A DNA stretch of 64,000 nucleotides from Chrysomallon squamiferum (lineage: Eukaryota; Mollusca; Gastropoda; Neomphalida; Peltospiridae): positions 17,022,237 through 17,086,236 of the forward strand of contig CM022674.1 in NCBI GenBank assembly GCA_012295275.1, written 5' to 3'. The notes beneath the pieces were generated by a model. It was not told the DNA's origin. It saw nothing but the letters and a program-made list of their open reading frames with translations, and made no database searches. Both the position numbers and the translations under genes were made by a program. Below are positions 23,190 through 35,307 of this stretch, piece after piece (the stretch's first letter is position 1; the number at the start of each line of letters is the position of its first letter).

Positions 23190-23815
23190 TGTAGAGTTTT
23201 CCTTACAGTTTTAGTTCAAAACAGAAGTTGTTGGAATTTTCATCACAGTTTTAATTCAAATCCTAAGATACTCGAATTTTCTTTACAGTTTTACTTCAAA
23301 ACAGAAGATACTCGAATTTTCGTCTCTCTTTTAGTTAGAAGGTGAAGATGAATGAATTTCCACTATAATTTTTGTTCAGAAAAGCAAATGGTGGAATTTT
23401 TAGTACAGTTTTAATTCAAAACAGATATAGGTCGAGTTGTTATAACAGTTTTCCTTCAAAAATTGAAGGTGGTCGAATTTTCTTTAGAGATTTAGTCCAA
23501 AACAGGAGATTGTGAAATTTTCTTTACATTTTTAGTTCAAAACAGAAGACGGTCATTTTTGTTATTACAGATATAACTTTAGACAAAAGACACACAAATT
23601 TTCCTAAGACTGTTTGTTCAAAACAGAAGACGGTCATTTTTGTTATTACAGATATAACTTTAGACAAAAGACACACAAATTTTCCTAAGACTGTTTGTTC
23701 AAAACAGAAGATAGTCGAATTTTCACTACAGTTTCAATTTATAACAGAAGATGTTCAAATTCTCAATCCTGATTTAGTTCAAAACAGAAGATGGACGAAT
23801 TTTCATTACAGTTTT
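23190..23815 (-). repeat. Minisatellite grown from the end of fibrinogen copy A
   Basis: About 14 degenerate units of roughly 43 bp: on the plus strand AGTTCAAAACAGAAGATGG, TCGAATTTTCTTTACAGTTT. The unit nearest the gene is the end of the last exon itself (its Lys-Ile-Arg-Pro codons, stop and following bases). A higher-order 81 bp duplication occurs at about 23541-23702. The copies run downstream of the stop, so they sit in the 3' UTR or flank. Confidence 0.85.
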
Positions 23816-24039
23816 CTTCAGTGAATAGTAATAGCCTCTCCATGGCGACCAGTTGATTCCAACACCAAATAAATTATTGGTTCCATTGAGGTACAGACCG
23901 TTCAGATTGGCCGAATGACAACTATTGTACCACCAACCTCCCTTATGATTGCTAGCGCATGAGTTATCATTGTCCTTTGTAGAGAATCTCATACCATTGT
24001 GACGAACGTTATCTGTTACAGTGTTTATCAGAGCATCAC
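23774..24039 (-). CDS. Fibrinogen-related protein copy A, last exon
   Basis: Enters after CTTGTAG in phase 1 and stops at TAA (23774-23776). It encodes the C-terminal half of a fibrinogen C-terminal globular domain: [46 protein letters not shown] and [19 protein letters not shown]. The DND with following Cys is the usual calcium-site region, and CxxxxxGWWYxxC holds the conserved disulfide. MKIRP is the typical fold terminus. This is a secreted carbohydrate- or ligand-binding head as in ficolins and molluscan FREPs. Open and apparently intact. Confidence 0.9.
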
Positions 24040-24246
24040 CTACAAGTACACATTCTATAATTATTTGAATCACATTCGTGTGAATTAGTTTTTCAACATA
24101 TAACAGCAGCAACAACGACTACGACTTTTCTCTAAACGAAATTCTTAATACCAGCTTAATATTTCTGTGAGTAAACCGGATTCGTAATAAATATTCCTAA
24201 GTATATAGTTTTATCTACATATATAAGTATAGGTACATACTTACAT

Positions 24247-24247
24247 A

Positions 24248-24302
<55 letters not shown>

Positions 24303-24384
24303 ATATATATATATATATATCTTTATAAATATTTTATTTTATTTTATCTATAATAATGATTTATCTACCCATAAAATATATTGT

Positions 24385-24441
<57 letters not shown>

Positions 24442-24468
24442 ATATCTATCTATCTATCTATCTATCTA

Positions 24469-24504
<36 letters not shown>

Positions 24505-24505
24505 A
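24247..24505. repeat. TATC, TC and TA microsatellites in intron of copy A
   Basis: ATCT/TATC arrays at 24247-24302 and 24384-24470, then TC and TA runs to 24505, within the intron between exons 3 and 4. Confidence 0.95.
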
Positions 24506-24668
24506 ATTATTTCATCCATGTAAACAAATATATTATCTATCGATGTACACTCTATGTTTATATATGAATATTACTATAATATTAATAAACGTATTACTTA
24601 ACTGCATTTATTTGTTATTATTTATCTGATATCAGTTGAACAATAAAAGTAAAAGGCATTTAAATTAC

Positions 24669-24833
24669 CTGCATTTCCTCTGTATTTCTCCACTGATAAG
24701 CGATAAAAGTCATCTTCACCAGTTACTGAGAAATTTTTGTAGATGGCAAAAGTCGTGTTACCTTCAAAATCTTCCAAGTCAATTTTTAGATCGTAGTAAC
24801 CCTGTCTGGTCAAACGATGTATGTTCTCATTAC
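24669..24833 (-). CDS. Fibrinogen-related protein copy A, exon 3
   Basis: 165 bp, TTGCCAG acceptor and GCAG|GTAAT donor, phase 1 at both ends. Reads GNENIHRLTRQGYYDLKIDL then EDFEGNTTFAIYKNFSVTGE and DDFYRLSVEKYRGNAG. This is the central part of the fibrinogen fold (GNENIHxLT...LRVDLEDFEG...AxYxxFxV...YRLxVxxYxGNAG). Same length as in copy B and no stops. Confidence 0.92.
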
Positions 24834-25180
24834 CTGGCAAGATAAATCAGAGAGATAATCGATAAATCCATGGTTCAATGAATAAGCATATATCGAGATA
24901 TTTATAACAGTTTTTGTTTGTCTGTTTCCTTGTTCGCTTGTTTCTTTGTTTCTTTCTTTCTTTCACTATTTTATCTGGATTCACTGCTTTTAACAATATT
25001 GTTCATTTTGTTGTTCTTGTTCTTGCTTTTGTGTTCTGTTTTTGATCTTACTCATTCACAAACATACGCAGACACATACACACATACATACACACACACC
25101 TTTGATACATTATATTTTTGAAATTACTCCCTTAATCTACTAATTTTTGTATTTATATTTTAAGCATTTATTATTAATTA

Positions 25181-25309
<129 letters not shown>

Positions 25310-25369
25310 CTAGGTCCCATGTCTGCTTATTGAGAGTAACAAAAAATAATCAATAAACAATAATAATAA

Positions 25370-25617
<248 letters not shown>

Positions 25618-25666
25618 ACTAGTAGAAATCAGTTTTTTGTCATTTCTTTTTTTCTTGTGGGTTAAA

Positions 25667-25788
25667 TCAGATGGCATCAGCCATCCTATCATCAAGTTCA
25701 AACTTTTCCCAAGAGTTCTTTTCAATGTCGTATACGTACCACGCCTTCCTCACATCCTCGCAAATGAAAGCAAACAAGGCTGATATCT
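25667..25788 (-). CDS. Possible exon in the fibrinogen copy A locus
   Basis: After a CTGTAG acceptor in phase 1 the frame reads EISALFAFICEDVRKAWYVY then DIEKNSWEKFELDDRMADAI and stops. The entry phase fits the exit phase of 26270-26505, where a G plus AG gives Glu. It occupies the place of the missing first fibrinogen exon but does not look like it. A donor (GTACGT) exists inside but would not give the phase needed by exon 2. The role is unclear. Confidence 0.4.
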
Positions 25789-25849
25789 CTACAGTAATAA
25801 TGAAACAACATCAACGACAAAAACAACAACACACTTAATAAAATAATTA

Positions 25850-25985
25850 TAATAATAATAATAATATCAACAACAACAACAACAACAACAATAATAATAA
25901 TAATTATTATTATTATAATTATAATAATAATAATAATAATTATTATTATTATAATTATAATAATAATAATAATAATAATAATATA
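25850..25985. repeat. ATA/ATT/AAC triplet repeats
   Basis: Mixed triplet arrays with short palindromes (AATTATTATTATTATAATT occurs twice). Intronic. Confidence 0.9.
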
Positions 25986-26269
25986 CCGCTACAAGCAATA
26001 ATATTAATATTACAGATAGTACTTCATTCCTTATATTTCTATAAAACTACTACTGCAACTCTACTATAATACTGTTTCAACTATCACAATCACTACTACT
26101 AGTGCTGCTACTTCTACTACATTTAATACTATCACCTTGTTTCAGAGATAATCAAGCTAAATTGCGTAATTTCGACGTTAATAATGAAATATTAACGGAA
26201 TATATATATATTTATTTATTCAGATATAGACAGACAGATAGACAGACAAACAAACAGACAGATATTTAC

Positions 26270-26505
26270 CCTGATGTATGTAGTAAGTAGAAATATTACT
26301 CAGTACTGGCGCATTGCAGTCTCCAGTAACAACTTCACTGTAAACAAATCATTTGGCAGATGACTTTTCAAACCTGAACGTTTTGCATCTGGGTTCAAGG
26401 TCACACTTCGCGGCACACACCAATTTATTCCTAGCTTTGTTGTCAGACATCAAATACCTTTCAGAAAGTAGGATTCCCGTTAGATTGGCATTTGTTGTCG
26501 TGTTT
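26270..26505 (-). pseudogene. PAN/apple-like exon of fibrinogen copy A with in-frame TGA
   Basis: Reads TGILLSERYLMSDNKARNKL then VCAAKCDLEPRCKTFRFEKS and SAK, then TGA, then FVYSEVVTGDCNAPVLSNIS. The spacing C-x3-C-x5-C resembles the PAN/apple core (CAxxCxxxxxCxxFxF). The TGA falls where a Cys (TGC/TGT) is expected, and the frame is open on both sides, so a single base change or sequencing error explains it. It leaves in phase 1 at CAGG|GTAAAT. Confidence 0.6.
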
Positions 26506-26509
26506 TAAC

Positions 26510-27235
26510 TCACGGAATCACTGTTTACGAAAACTTAAGCGTCAATTATAATGTTGTCAAGTATGGACTTAGAAGAAATTAGAAAAAAAACATCCAGATA
26601 TTTTGAACGGCTTCTTCTTGTCTCTCGTGATAAAGGTTCCCTTGTTACATTTAAAACTTCTTTTTTTTTTCCGATGTACATATCTAGCCTACTTCTTTAG
26701 AAATAAAATATTGGTAATAAAGATTAAAAATATAACTGATTTTCTTATCAGTGTATTTAATTAACTGTTACGGTCCGTTTCAAAGGCGGATCGATTTTTT
26801 TAGAACTGGTGAAGTTTCAGTTGAAAAAAAAAAAAATCAGGGTGTTTGCTAAAGTAGAAAATGCTGGGCAATATTTTATAAGCACATAAGCAAAGATAGA
26901 TTCTGGTTACCGCCCATTCTGAATTACATTTGGTTGAACAAGACCAGGTTGTGTGTAACAGACTATATCTATCAGCTAACATAAACTAGTATGCTCAGCT
27001 CCTAAATACCTGACATATCTTTCCTATCTGCTGGTTGTCAGTTTCGCCTTCCTCCATCATACTTGTTTTATGTCCACATCGATTCCAGGAATTACAGAAA
27101 TACACAATTCATGCTTGACCTGCTACACTTCTTTATGAATTCTTGGTCGATCGGAGCGGTTGAGAGAACATAATATATTGTTTACTCTTATGAAATAATA
27201 TCATAACTTAAAACAATCATTTTTCAGTTCTATCC
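26510..27235. other. Intron or spacer without recognised exon
   Basis: Stops in all frames. A poly-A stretch at 26824-26836. No homology recognised. Confidence 0.45.
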
Positions 27236-27239
27236 AAAA

Positions 27240-28280
27240 AGTTAAAACTGGATTTGATAAAGGGTTCGGGTTAGAGTTAGAGTTAGGATTGTTTAAATTT
27301 TATTATAAATGTTATGATAAACTGCAAAATAATTTAAGTGTCACGATTGGAAGTAGCGTTAGGGTAAGATTTAAAGTTGAGGTCCTTGGTAGGATTAGGT
27401 TTAGAAGTTGAGCTAGGGATAGAGTTAGGGTTAGGGTTAAGGTTAGGTTTAAGGTTAGGGTTAGGATTAGGGTTAGGGTTAGGGTTAAAGCTAGGGTTAT
27501 TTATAATTTATTATGATTGTTATGATAAAGTGCAATGTAATTTCAGGTGACGATTGGAAGTAACGTTAGAGTAAGAATTAATCTGGCGGACTTAGGTAGG
27601 ATTAGGTTTAGAAGTTGTCCTATGGTTAGGCTTAGGCTAAGGGTTAACGCTAGGGTTATTTAAATTTTGTTATGGGATAGGGTCACGATTAGAAATAGCG
27701 TAAGTGTAAGAATTAATATTCCGAACCTCCGTAGCATTAGTTTCGGTAGTTAAGCTAGGGTTAGGGTTAGGATTAGGGTTAGAGGTAGTTTTATTTAAAC
27801 TGTATCATTAGTGTTATGACAATGTGCAAGATAATTTGTGGGATACGATTGGAAGTATCGTACGAATTAATGGTGCGGACCTCTGTAGGAGTAGGTTTAG
27901 GAATTGAGCTAGGGATAGGGTTAAGTTTAGGGATAGATTTAGGGTTAGGATTAGAACTAGGATTATTAAAACTGTATCATTAATCTTCTGATTATGTGAA
28001 AAATAATTTCGGGGTCACGATTCGAATTAGCGTAAGGGTAAGAATTAATGTGGCGGATTTCCCTTGGATCAAGTTTAGAAATTGAGCTAGGGTTAGAGTT
28101 AGAGCTAGGATTATTAAAATATTAACATTAATGTTCTTATAATGTGCAAAATAATTTGGGGTGAGCATTGGAATTAGCGTAAGGGAAAGAATTAATGTTG
28201 CGAATTTCCAGGGGATTAAGTTAGAAACTGACCTAGATTAAGGATTAGGACTAGGTTAAGGTTAGGGATACAGCATTTGC
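27240..28280. repeat. Interstitial TTAGGG-like satellite
   Basis: Six diverged units of about 130-200 bp. Each pairs a unique part (ATTATGATAATGTGCAAAATAATTT-like, then CACGATTGGAAGTAGCGTTAGGG-like, AAGAATTAATGTGGCGGA-like, TAGGATTAGGTTTAGAA) with a block of degenerate telomere-like hexamers (GGTTAG, GGGTTA). Purest hexamers at 27425-27485. TTAGGG is the ancestral animal telomere repeat. Confidence 0.85.
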
Positions 28281-28430
28281 CACCATCTTTTTCTTTTTCT
28301 CTTATTTTCTTTTTTCTTTTTTATTTTTTTTTTTTTTTTTTTTAGCAAATAGCAAAATAACTTTCTATCTGAAATCTACATTTTTCTTCTTTTATTTCAA
28401 CACTAAATATCTGAAATCTACATTAGTGTT
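28281..28430. repeat. Poly-T tract and ATTT-rich DNA, shared with 52330-52450
   Basis: T-rich run at 28283-28343, then sequence containing ATCTGAAATCTACAT that recurs upstream of PARP unit 3. Confidence 0.6.
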
Positions 28431-28464
28431 CTTGTATTTCAAACTAAATTAATTTTACGCTTAC

Positions 28465-28520
28465 CGGATCTACCCATTTTTACACACGAGTCCAAAAAAT
28501 ATAGAAAACACTGTCCGTGT
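28465..28520 (-). pseudogene. Remnant of a 5' exon shared with 52464-52655
   Basis: On the minus strand it ends ATCCG|GTAAGC, as does 52464-52655. The preceding 50 bp (TATATTTTTTGGACTCG) are related to that copy. Too short and diverged to read as protein. Confidence 0.45.
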
Positions 28521-28534
28521 TATAATAATAATAA

Positions 28535-28552
28535 TTATTATTATTATTATTG

Positions 28553-28597
<45 letters not shown>

Positions 28598-28625
28598 AAA
28601 CTACTACTACTACTACTACTAGTAC

Positions 28626-28662
<37 letters not shown>

Positions 28663-28665
28663 TTA
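28535..28665. repeat. ATT and CTA triplet arrays
   Basis: ATAATTATT palindromic run, about 25 CTA triplets, then about 14 ATT triplets. Confidence 0.95.
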
Positions 28666-29202
28666 GACAGTTAACTGGCTCATTTACCTACAGAAAACCT
28701 AGCCTAAAAAGGCTTCGTAAAAAATAACACAGATAAATAAATGCAAATACCTGAAACTACTTTGTGTTACTTGTAAATACATAATAGACACTACATTTAC
28801 TTGTACAGTTAAAATATAGCTCATACATATTCGACCAGAATTACTTAATTATATCTTTTATTGCAATGGAGCCTATATTTCCCACTTGGTTTAGTGCTGT
28901 ATCAATTTAAAAATAAAAGAACTAAAGCAAAGTTATGGAATATATAAAAGGAAAAATAGCGAAGCGATATGATTTATTTTATTTAAACTCGATTGTGATT
29001 GTGTTATAGATTTAGAGACAAATTTAATATAAATTACCCGATTTATAAGTTAATTTGTTTTATTAATCATAATGTTTGTTATTATTGGTATTATTATTAG
29101 TATCATCATCATTATTATTTGTCAGTATTATTCTACTAATAATTTTTAACTCGTCAAGAACGAGAACTTTGCTATTACACCAAATGTGTCTGTGAGACTT
29201 AC

Positions 29203-29302
29203 CTCCCTTATACGATGTTGAAGCCCTTAAACGTAGTAGTTTGATAAAAAAGAACCACAAAGTTTCAGAGATCGAAACCGCCTGCTTGAAGGTATTCCCC
29301 AT
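29203..29302 (-). CDS. Possible first coding exon of the fibrinogen copy A gene
   Basis: ATG at 29300-29302 opens 33 codons plus one base to GGGAG|GTAAGT, a strong donor in phase 1, the phase used by the PAN-like and fibrinogen exons. MGNTFKQAVSISETLWFFFI then KLLRLRASTSYKG has a hydrophobic core that could serve as a signal or anchor. Linkage to the exons 3 kb downstream is inferred from strand and phase only. Confidence 0.35.
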
Positions 29303-29395
29303 TGCTGATAAATGAACACATTATTAATCAATTAATATATTAAGAATACTTCAGAAAATTTTTTTGTTTTATGATTCTATTGACCACACTATCTT

Positions 29396-30753
<1,358 letters not shown>

Positions 30754-31384
30754 AAGTATATCTCACTTTAATAAAGTTGATGTTAATGACGTCTTCGAAA
30801 CGAGTGGGTGGTATTACCAAGATGATCTTCCAGAACAGGAACAATTTGACAGGAAAGTCACAGCAGATGCAATAGAAGATTTAGAAGAGAAACCACTTGA
30901 TTTGAAAGAAAAACTAAATCTAAAACAGGTAGCAAGGTAAAAACAACTTGATGTCAAAATGAAAAGAGTTCCGTCTCAAAAACAGCAGAAACAGCTTGAT
31001 GTGAGGAGCAAAGCTCATCCAGTGAAAGATGCACAGAAGAAAAAACTTGGCGTGAAAGTTACAGCAGATCGAGCACAAATTTCACGGCAAGAACAACTGC
31101 ATGTAAAAGTTAAAGCAAATCCACATCAAGTTTCACAGCAGAAACAACTTGATGTGAATAACAGCCTTGAAATTATGAATTACAACAATGAAATAGAAGG
31201 TCTGCTTTGTGAGAAATGTGTATGGAGTCAGTGTGTAATACATTCAAATACCCACAAACAAAGATATCTACCTTACCAGTGGCAGATGGAGATTTGTGAC
31301 AAATGGGTTAACTTTGACATAGTGGAGAATGTGATGATCGAGCAGTGTTTTTGTAGTCTGAAGTCAGATACAGGAAATATAGAG
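30754..31384 (+). pseudogene. WWE-PARP unit 1, repeat and WWE1 exon
   Basis: Follows TTTATTTCAG and ends GAG|GTGAGT. It begins SISHFNKVDVNDVFETSGWY then YQDDLPEQEQFDRK. TAA at 30938-30940 interrupts the frame. Then come 14-20 residue repeats built on SQQKQLDVKVKA and a Cys/His-bearing segment (LLCEKCVWSQCVIHSNTHKQ), followed by PYQWQMEICDKWVNFDIVEN, the start of a WWE domain (WQ...W..) as in PARP12/ZC3HAV1-type proteins. The stop overlaps a possible donor AAG|GTAAAA, so the gene might splice around it. Confidence 0.75.
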
Positions 31385-31492
31385 GTGAGTTAAAAACAAC
31401 CAGAAGCGATAAATGAAATTTCATATATACGGAATAAAGTATAAGTTTTAATAAGACTGACATATATGAATGTAGTTTTACTTTTGTTTCAG

Positions 31493-31720
31493 AGTACATC
31501 CTTGAGAAGCTATTGGCCACAAGTTCAGTCCTCCTTGGATCCTGATCTAACCAATGTAATGAGAGTTTTAGTTTGTTTGGAACTGAGAGTGGTTGATGTC
31601 AAAGTTCAGCGTTTCTCAACAGCATAGTATGTGACTGCACAAGAAGACAACTTCACACAGCTCACACAGTGGTGTTGGTATTTTGAGGCAGACTCTGGAA
31701 ATCGGCTGCCTTAGAAACCA
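31493..31720 (+). pseudogene. WWE-PARP unit 1, fused WWE1/WWE2 exon
   Basis: After TTTGTTTCAG it reads STSLRSYWPQVQSSLDPDLT then NVMRVLVCLELRVVDVKVQR. Compared with units 2 and 3, about 344 bp are missing between two AATG words, removing the end of one exon, an intron and the start of the next. In-frame TAG at 31625-31627 and 31712-31714. WWE2 starts at QWCWYFEADSGNRLP. Confidence 0.78.
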
Positions 31721-32182
31721 GTGAATATTCATTTAATTTTATTGTTGAACTGCTTTCTTCTTAAACATTTTATTTGTTTTATTTTATTTTTTATTTGTTC
31801 TATTTACTTTTTTATTTATTTCCTTACTTCAAAAAAATAACAATAAAAAAACACCTACAAAAACCAATATTATACGTAACAAAGATATCTAATATTTAAA
31901 GAAATGAACATTTATAAAACATCAATTTAAAAAAAGTAAGAAGAAAGAAAGAAAGAGATGTTTAAAATGTTTATGTCAATACCTATAACATTGTGTTTCT
32001 AACACGTTGGTATTTATCAAATAAAATAATCTGTTGTATCACATATCTCATTCATACATAGTCAATGACCTACACATCATGACACACACCTGAAATTACA
32101 TTACGTAAAACATATACCATATGATATATCACATTACATGTTCTATAATATTATATAAAACAGCATATTGTGTTTATTTTAG
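31721..32182 (+). other. Intron of PARP unit 1
   Basis: AT-rich intron flanked by CCA|GTGAAT and TTATTTTAG. Matches the corresponding introns in units 2 and 3. Confidence 0.6.
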
Positions 32183-32374
32183 GAAAGTCTGCAATATACT
32201 CTTGAACTGAAGTACTTGGCTGGTCAACCATTTTATAACTTTGAAACAGACAAATGTCAGTATGAAATAAATTTTAGGGAGATGACCCAAACAAATTTGA
32301 ATACATTAAAACAGAGACGACTGCTGAGGAGACCTGCATTTGTTTCCACTGATGACGTACAGAGACAAAAAAAA
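32183..32374 (+). pseudogene. WWE-PARP unit 1, end of WWE2
   Basis: Open frame of 64 codons: ESLQYTLELKYLAGQPFYNF then ETDKCQYEINFREMTQTNLN and TLKQRRLLRRPAFVSTDDVQ. This matches the WWE C-terminal signature (LExxYxxG...YxIDFxxMxQxNxxTxxxRxxRRRP). WWE domains bind ADP-ribose units of poly-ADP-ribose. Donor AAA|GTGTAA, or TAA at 32378-32380 if unspliced. Exon itself undamaged. Confidence 0.8.
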
Positions 32375-32536
32375 GTGTAAATAGAAAAACATTGTACAAG
32401 AACGATAACTTTCGATTGAGATATTTTGCACCTCATTTTCACTTATTTTAAATATTTTTTTCTCTTAACGTTTTAAAACCTTGTCTGTCGTTATCGTATA
32501 TCTTAATATCATACTTCATTTTTTTTTAAACGTTTT

Positions 32537-32655
<119 letters not shown>

Positions 32656-32686
32656 TTACTTATTTTTATTATATAATAAAATGCAG

Positions 32687-32926
32687 AGTTCATCGGTGTC
32701 TTTCGTCCAAGAAGTTTCCACGTTCACCAACTCTTCCAGACACCTGGTTCCCTCTAGACTGTTACCAACCAGTAGAACTGGTGAAACTAAAACTTGATGA
32801 CTTGACAGAAGTCGAGGAGGTGAAAACTGTGATGAAATTATTTTTCTCTACCATGAACAAATCGGAAGTCAAACTGAAATCTGTGTTTAGCATTCAGAAT
32901 CAACGCATGTGGGAAAGGTACTGTAG
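32687..32926 (+). pseudogene. WWE-PARP unit 1, N-terminal part of the PARP catalytic domain
   Basis: Between AAATGCAG and TGTAG|GTAAGA. Reads LPDTWFPLDCYQPVELVKLK then LDDLTEVEEVKTVMKLFFST and VKLKSVFSIQNQRMWERYC. It matches the opening of mono-ADP-ribosyltransferase domains of the PARP7/11/12/13 group (P..W.PM....ELV.L.....EY..V...F.......I..I.RIQN..LWE.Y). The active-site exons with the H-Y-x motif are not found downstream, so the unit is truncated. This exon is the longest of the three copies. Confidence 0.82.
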
Positions 32927-33920
32927 GTAAGAGTACACATTTTATGACACTGTATACATACAATTAAATAGCCTAAATACATTATGTATACTTCAACACA
33001 TGTTTTATTTATTTATTTATCATCATCATTATCAACATATTTTTTTTATCCAATCTTAGTTAATAAATAATTTATTATATATGATTTGTACTGCCTCAGA
33101 TACAGGTGTTTAATCAGTATGTCATCCTTAAATAATAAAATGAATAAATGTCATGAATAAATGTTATGATTTTTTCAGGTTATTTATTGATACAGACTAT
33201 TCCATAATCGCTTATTGTACTAGGGCTTAGCTAGTATCAGTGATTTCTATATAAGAACAATAATACGGAGACACCCCGTGTTATTCAAGGTAAACGGCAG
33301 GTTATTAGTAATGCGCTCAACCTTGTCTTGTATAGTTTAATGCCTCCGCGTTATGGGACCTCAGTCTTTTGGGAGGGCACCCACAGATTCACGAGTCAGT
33401 ATGACACAAAGAATTACATTACACAGGTGTGTGCGTCAGTAGTATATACAAAGAATTATATTACATGGGTGTTTGGGTCAGTAGGCTATATAAGTGAATA
33501 CATTACAGGGTACAAAGGTCAGTAGTACGATATACAACGGATTATATTACATTGGTATATGGGTCGGTAGAGTAAATAAAGATTTATATTACAGCGTAGA
33601 AGATCTGAGCATATTTCTCAAAAACAATATTACAGTCAGGCAAAATACATTAAAGGAACACGTTGCATCATACTGTGTTACAGTTATATTTTCATTACAT
33701 TTTGAACTTCTTTGTTACGTGAGATTTTTGTTATAAGGCAATGTATAATTAATTATATTGCTGACGTTAAATGGGTCGTGTATAGTTATATATAATAGTG
33801 GTGTACTGACCACGTAGAATTAAATCATATGGATTCAGGTGTCAGATATCTTGATATATGGTATAATAAGAGGATGTAGGATCAATCCTTCTTATAGTAC
33901 CCTTTGCATTATATTTCTTC
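32927..33920 (+). repeat. Downstream block of PARP unit 1 with ~40 bp tandem repeats
   Basis: Shared with 49587-50760 and 55544-56521. Contains about five units of roughly 40 bp at 33395-33600: TATACAAAGAATTATATTAC plus ATGGGTGTTTGGGTCAGTAG and variants. Short frames exist but carry no recognisable domain. Confidence 0.7.
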
Positions 33921-34540
33921 TTAGCGATAGGATATGTGTGTATGCACACACACACACACACAGACACACACACACACAAACTTATTGATATCTGAAACCC
34001 TCTTTTTTTTCTTTCGTACAATTATCATGTAGGCAACAGGATTGTTCGTAAATTTAGTTCTGTGAAAGATATCCATGCTTAAGAAAAGAAAAAGAATCTT
34101 TTTATTTGTATTTTATATTTCTCCTATTAGTATTGATTTATGTCTGTGAATTTCTACCACTGTATTAAATCAAATGTTATTATAATTTTTATGATATATC
34201 TTAGATAGCAAAAAAGATATGTAACTTAACTGATCTAAAGGTTGATATATATCGATAAACAAACCGATTAGAAAGAAATATACATAGATACGGACAGACA
34301 GACAGACAGATCAGTGGTTTAAATGCTTCGCTGTTATTATTTTTATTAGTATTATTTTATTATTTTTATTAGTATTAATAAAATAGTGTCTCATATGCAT
34401 TCCTATTAACATATTGTATTGGCTTGATTACTCATAAACAATAAATAAAATTTATTTTACTTTTTGTTGCTTTATTTATTTAAAAATAATTCTTATCATT
34501 AGCATCATTGTTGTTGTTGTTGTTATATTTCTTTCAAATT
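33921..34540. repeat. CA microsatellite and AT-rich end of the PARP unit 1 block
   Basis: CA run at 33947-33979. The segment to 34450 (GATATATATCGATAAACAAA, ACGGACAGACAGACAGACAG) recurs at 51290-51490, so the duplicated block of unit 1 extends to about 34.45 kb. Confidence 0.7.
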
Positions 34541-34542
34541 AT

Positions 34543-34677
34543 CTGCACTTCCGGTGTATTTTTCTAGTGATAACTGATACAAATTATCTTCTGCAGTTAT
34601 AACGAAATTTTTGTAGACAGCAAAAATGTTCAGGTTGTAGTAACCCACACTGATCAACCGATGTATGTTCTCATTTA
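34543..34677 (-). pseudogene. Fibrinogen-related pseudogene (middle copy), exon-3-like
   Basis: Keeps ENIHRLISVGYYNLN and FAVYKNFVITAEDNLYQLSL, but the VDLEDFEGNTT segment is deleted, the donor is GCAG|ATAAT and the acceptor dinucleotide is AC. Both splice sites are therefore lost. Confidence 0.85.
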
Positions 34678-34901
34678 GTGGCAAGTTAAATCCACTGTTC
34701 AACGAATGAACATTATATTTGTTTGTATGATCTGTTTTCACTGATTTTACCAAAATGATGTTGTTGTTTTTAATCACTCACACGCACATAAACACACGCA
34801 CACACACACACACATATCTTTTGATATATTATATTTGTGAACTCACCCACTTAACCTACCGTTTTTGTTTACATTTTAATTATCTATTATTAATTATGTA
34901 C

Positions 34902-35118
<217 letters not shown>

Positions 35119-35177
35119 GATAATAATATATCAAATGTAAACGAAAGAAAATTAATGAAAGTGTTTCTCAAACTTAC

Positions 35178-35307
35178 AAGCCAATCGCTATCATTCTCAA
35201 ATGATACGCTCTGATTGGGCTGTCATTGTCACGTGGTACAATTGTATAAACTCCGCTTGTTTTACCTCCATTCATACTTATCTCTTCACTGTCAGACGGA
35301 ACACTTT
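35178..35307 (-). pseudogene. Fibrinogen-related pseudogene (middle copy), exon 1
   Basis: ATTACAG acceptor and CTT|GTAAGT donor retained. Reads SVPSDSEEISMNGGKTSGVY then TIVPRDNDSPIRAY. The first Cys (SDC) is Ser, and about 7 bp lost after the Tyr shift the frame, so CEISDSDRGW is destroyed. Confidence 0.85.

Noticed and set aside
24240-24300. CRISPR-like array
   Set aside because: TATC tandem microsatellite with no unique spacers, in an animal genome.
27425-27485. True telomere end
   Set aside because: Hexamers are degenerate, short and flanked on both sides by unique DNA, so they are interstitial.
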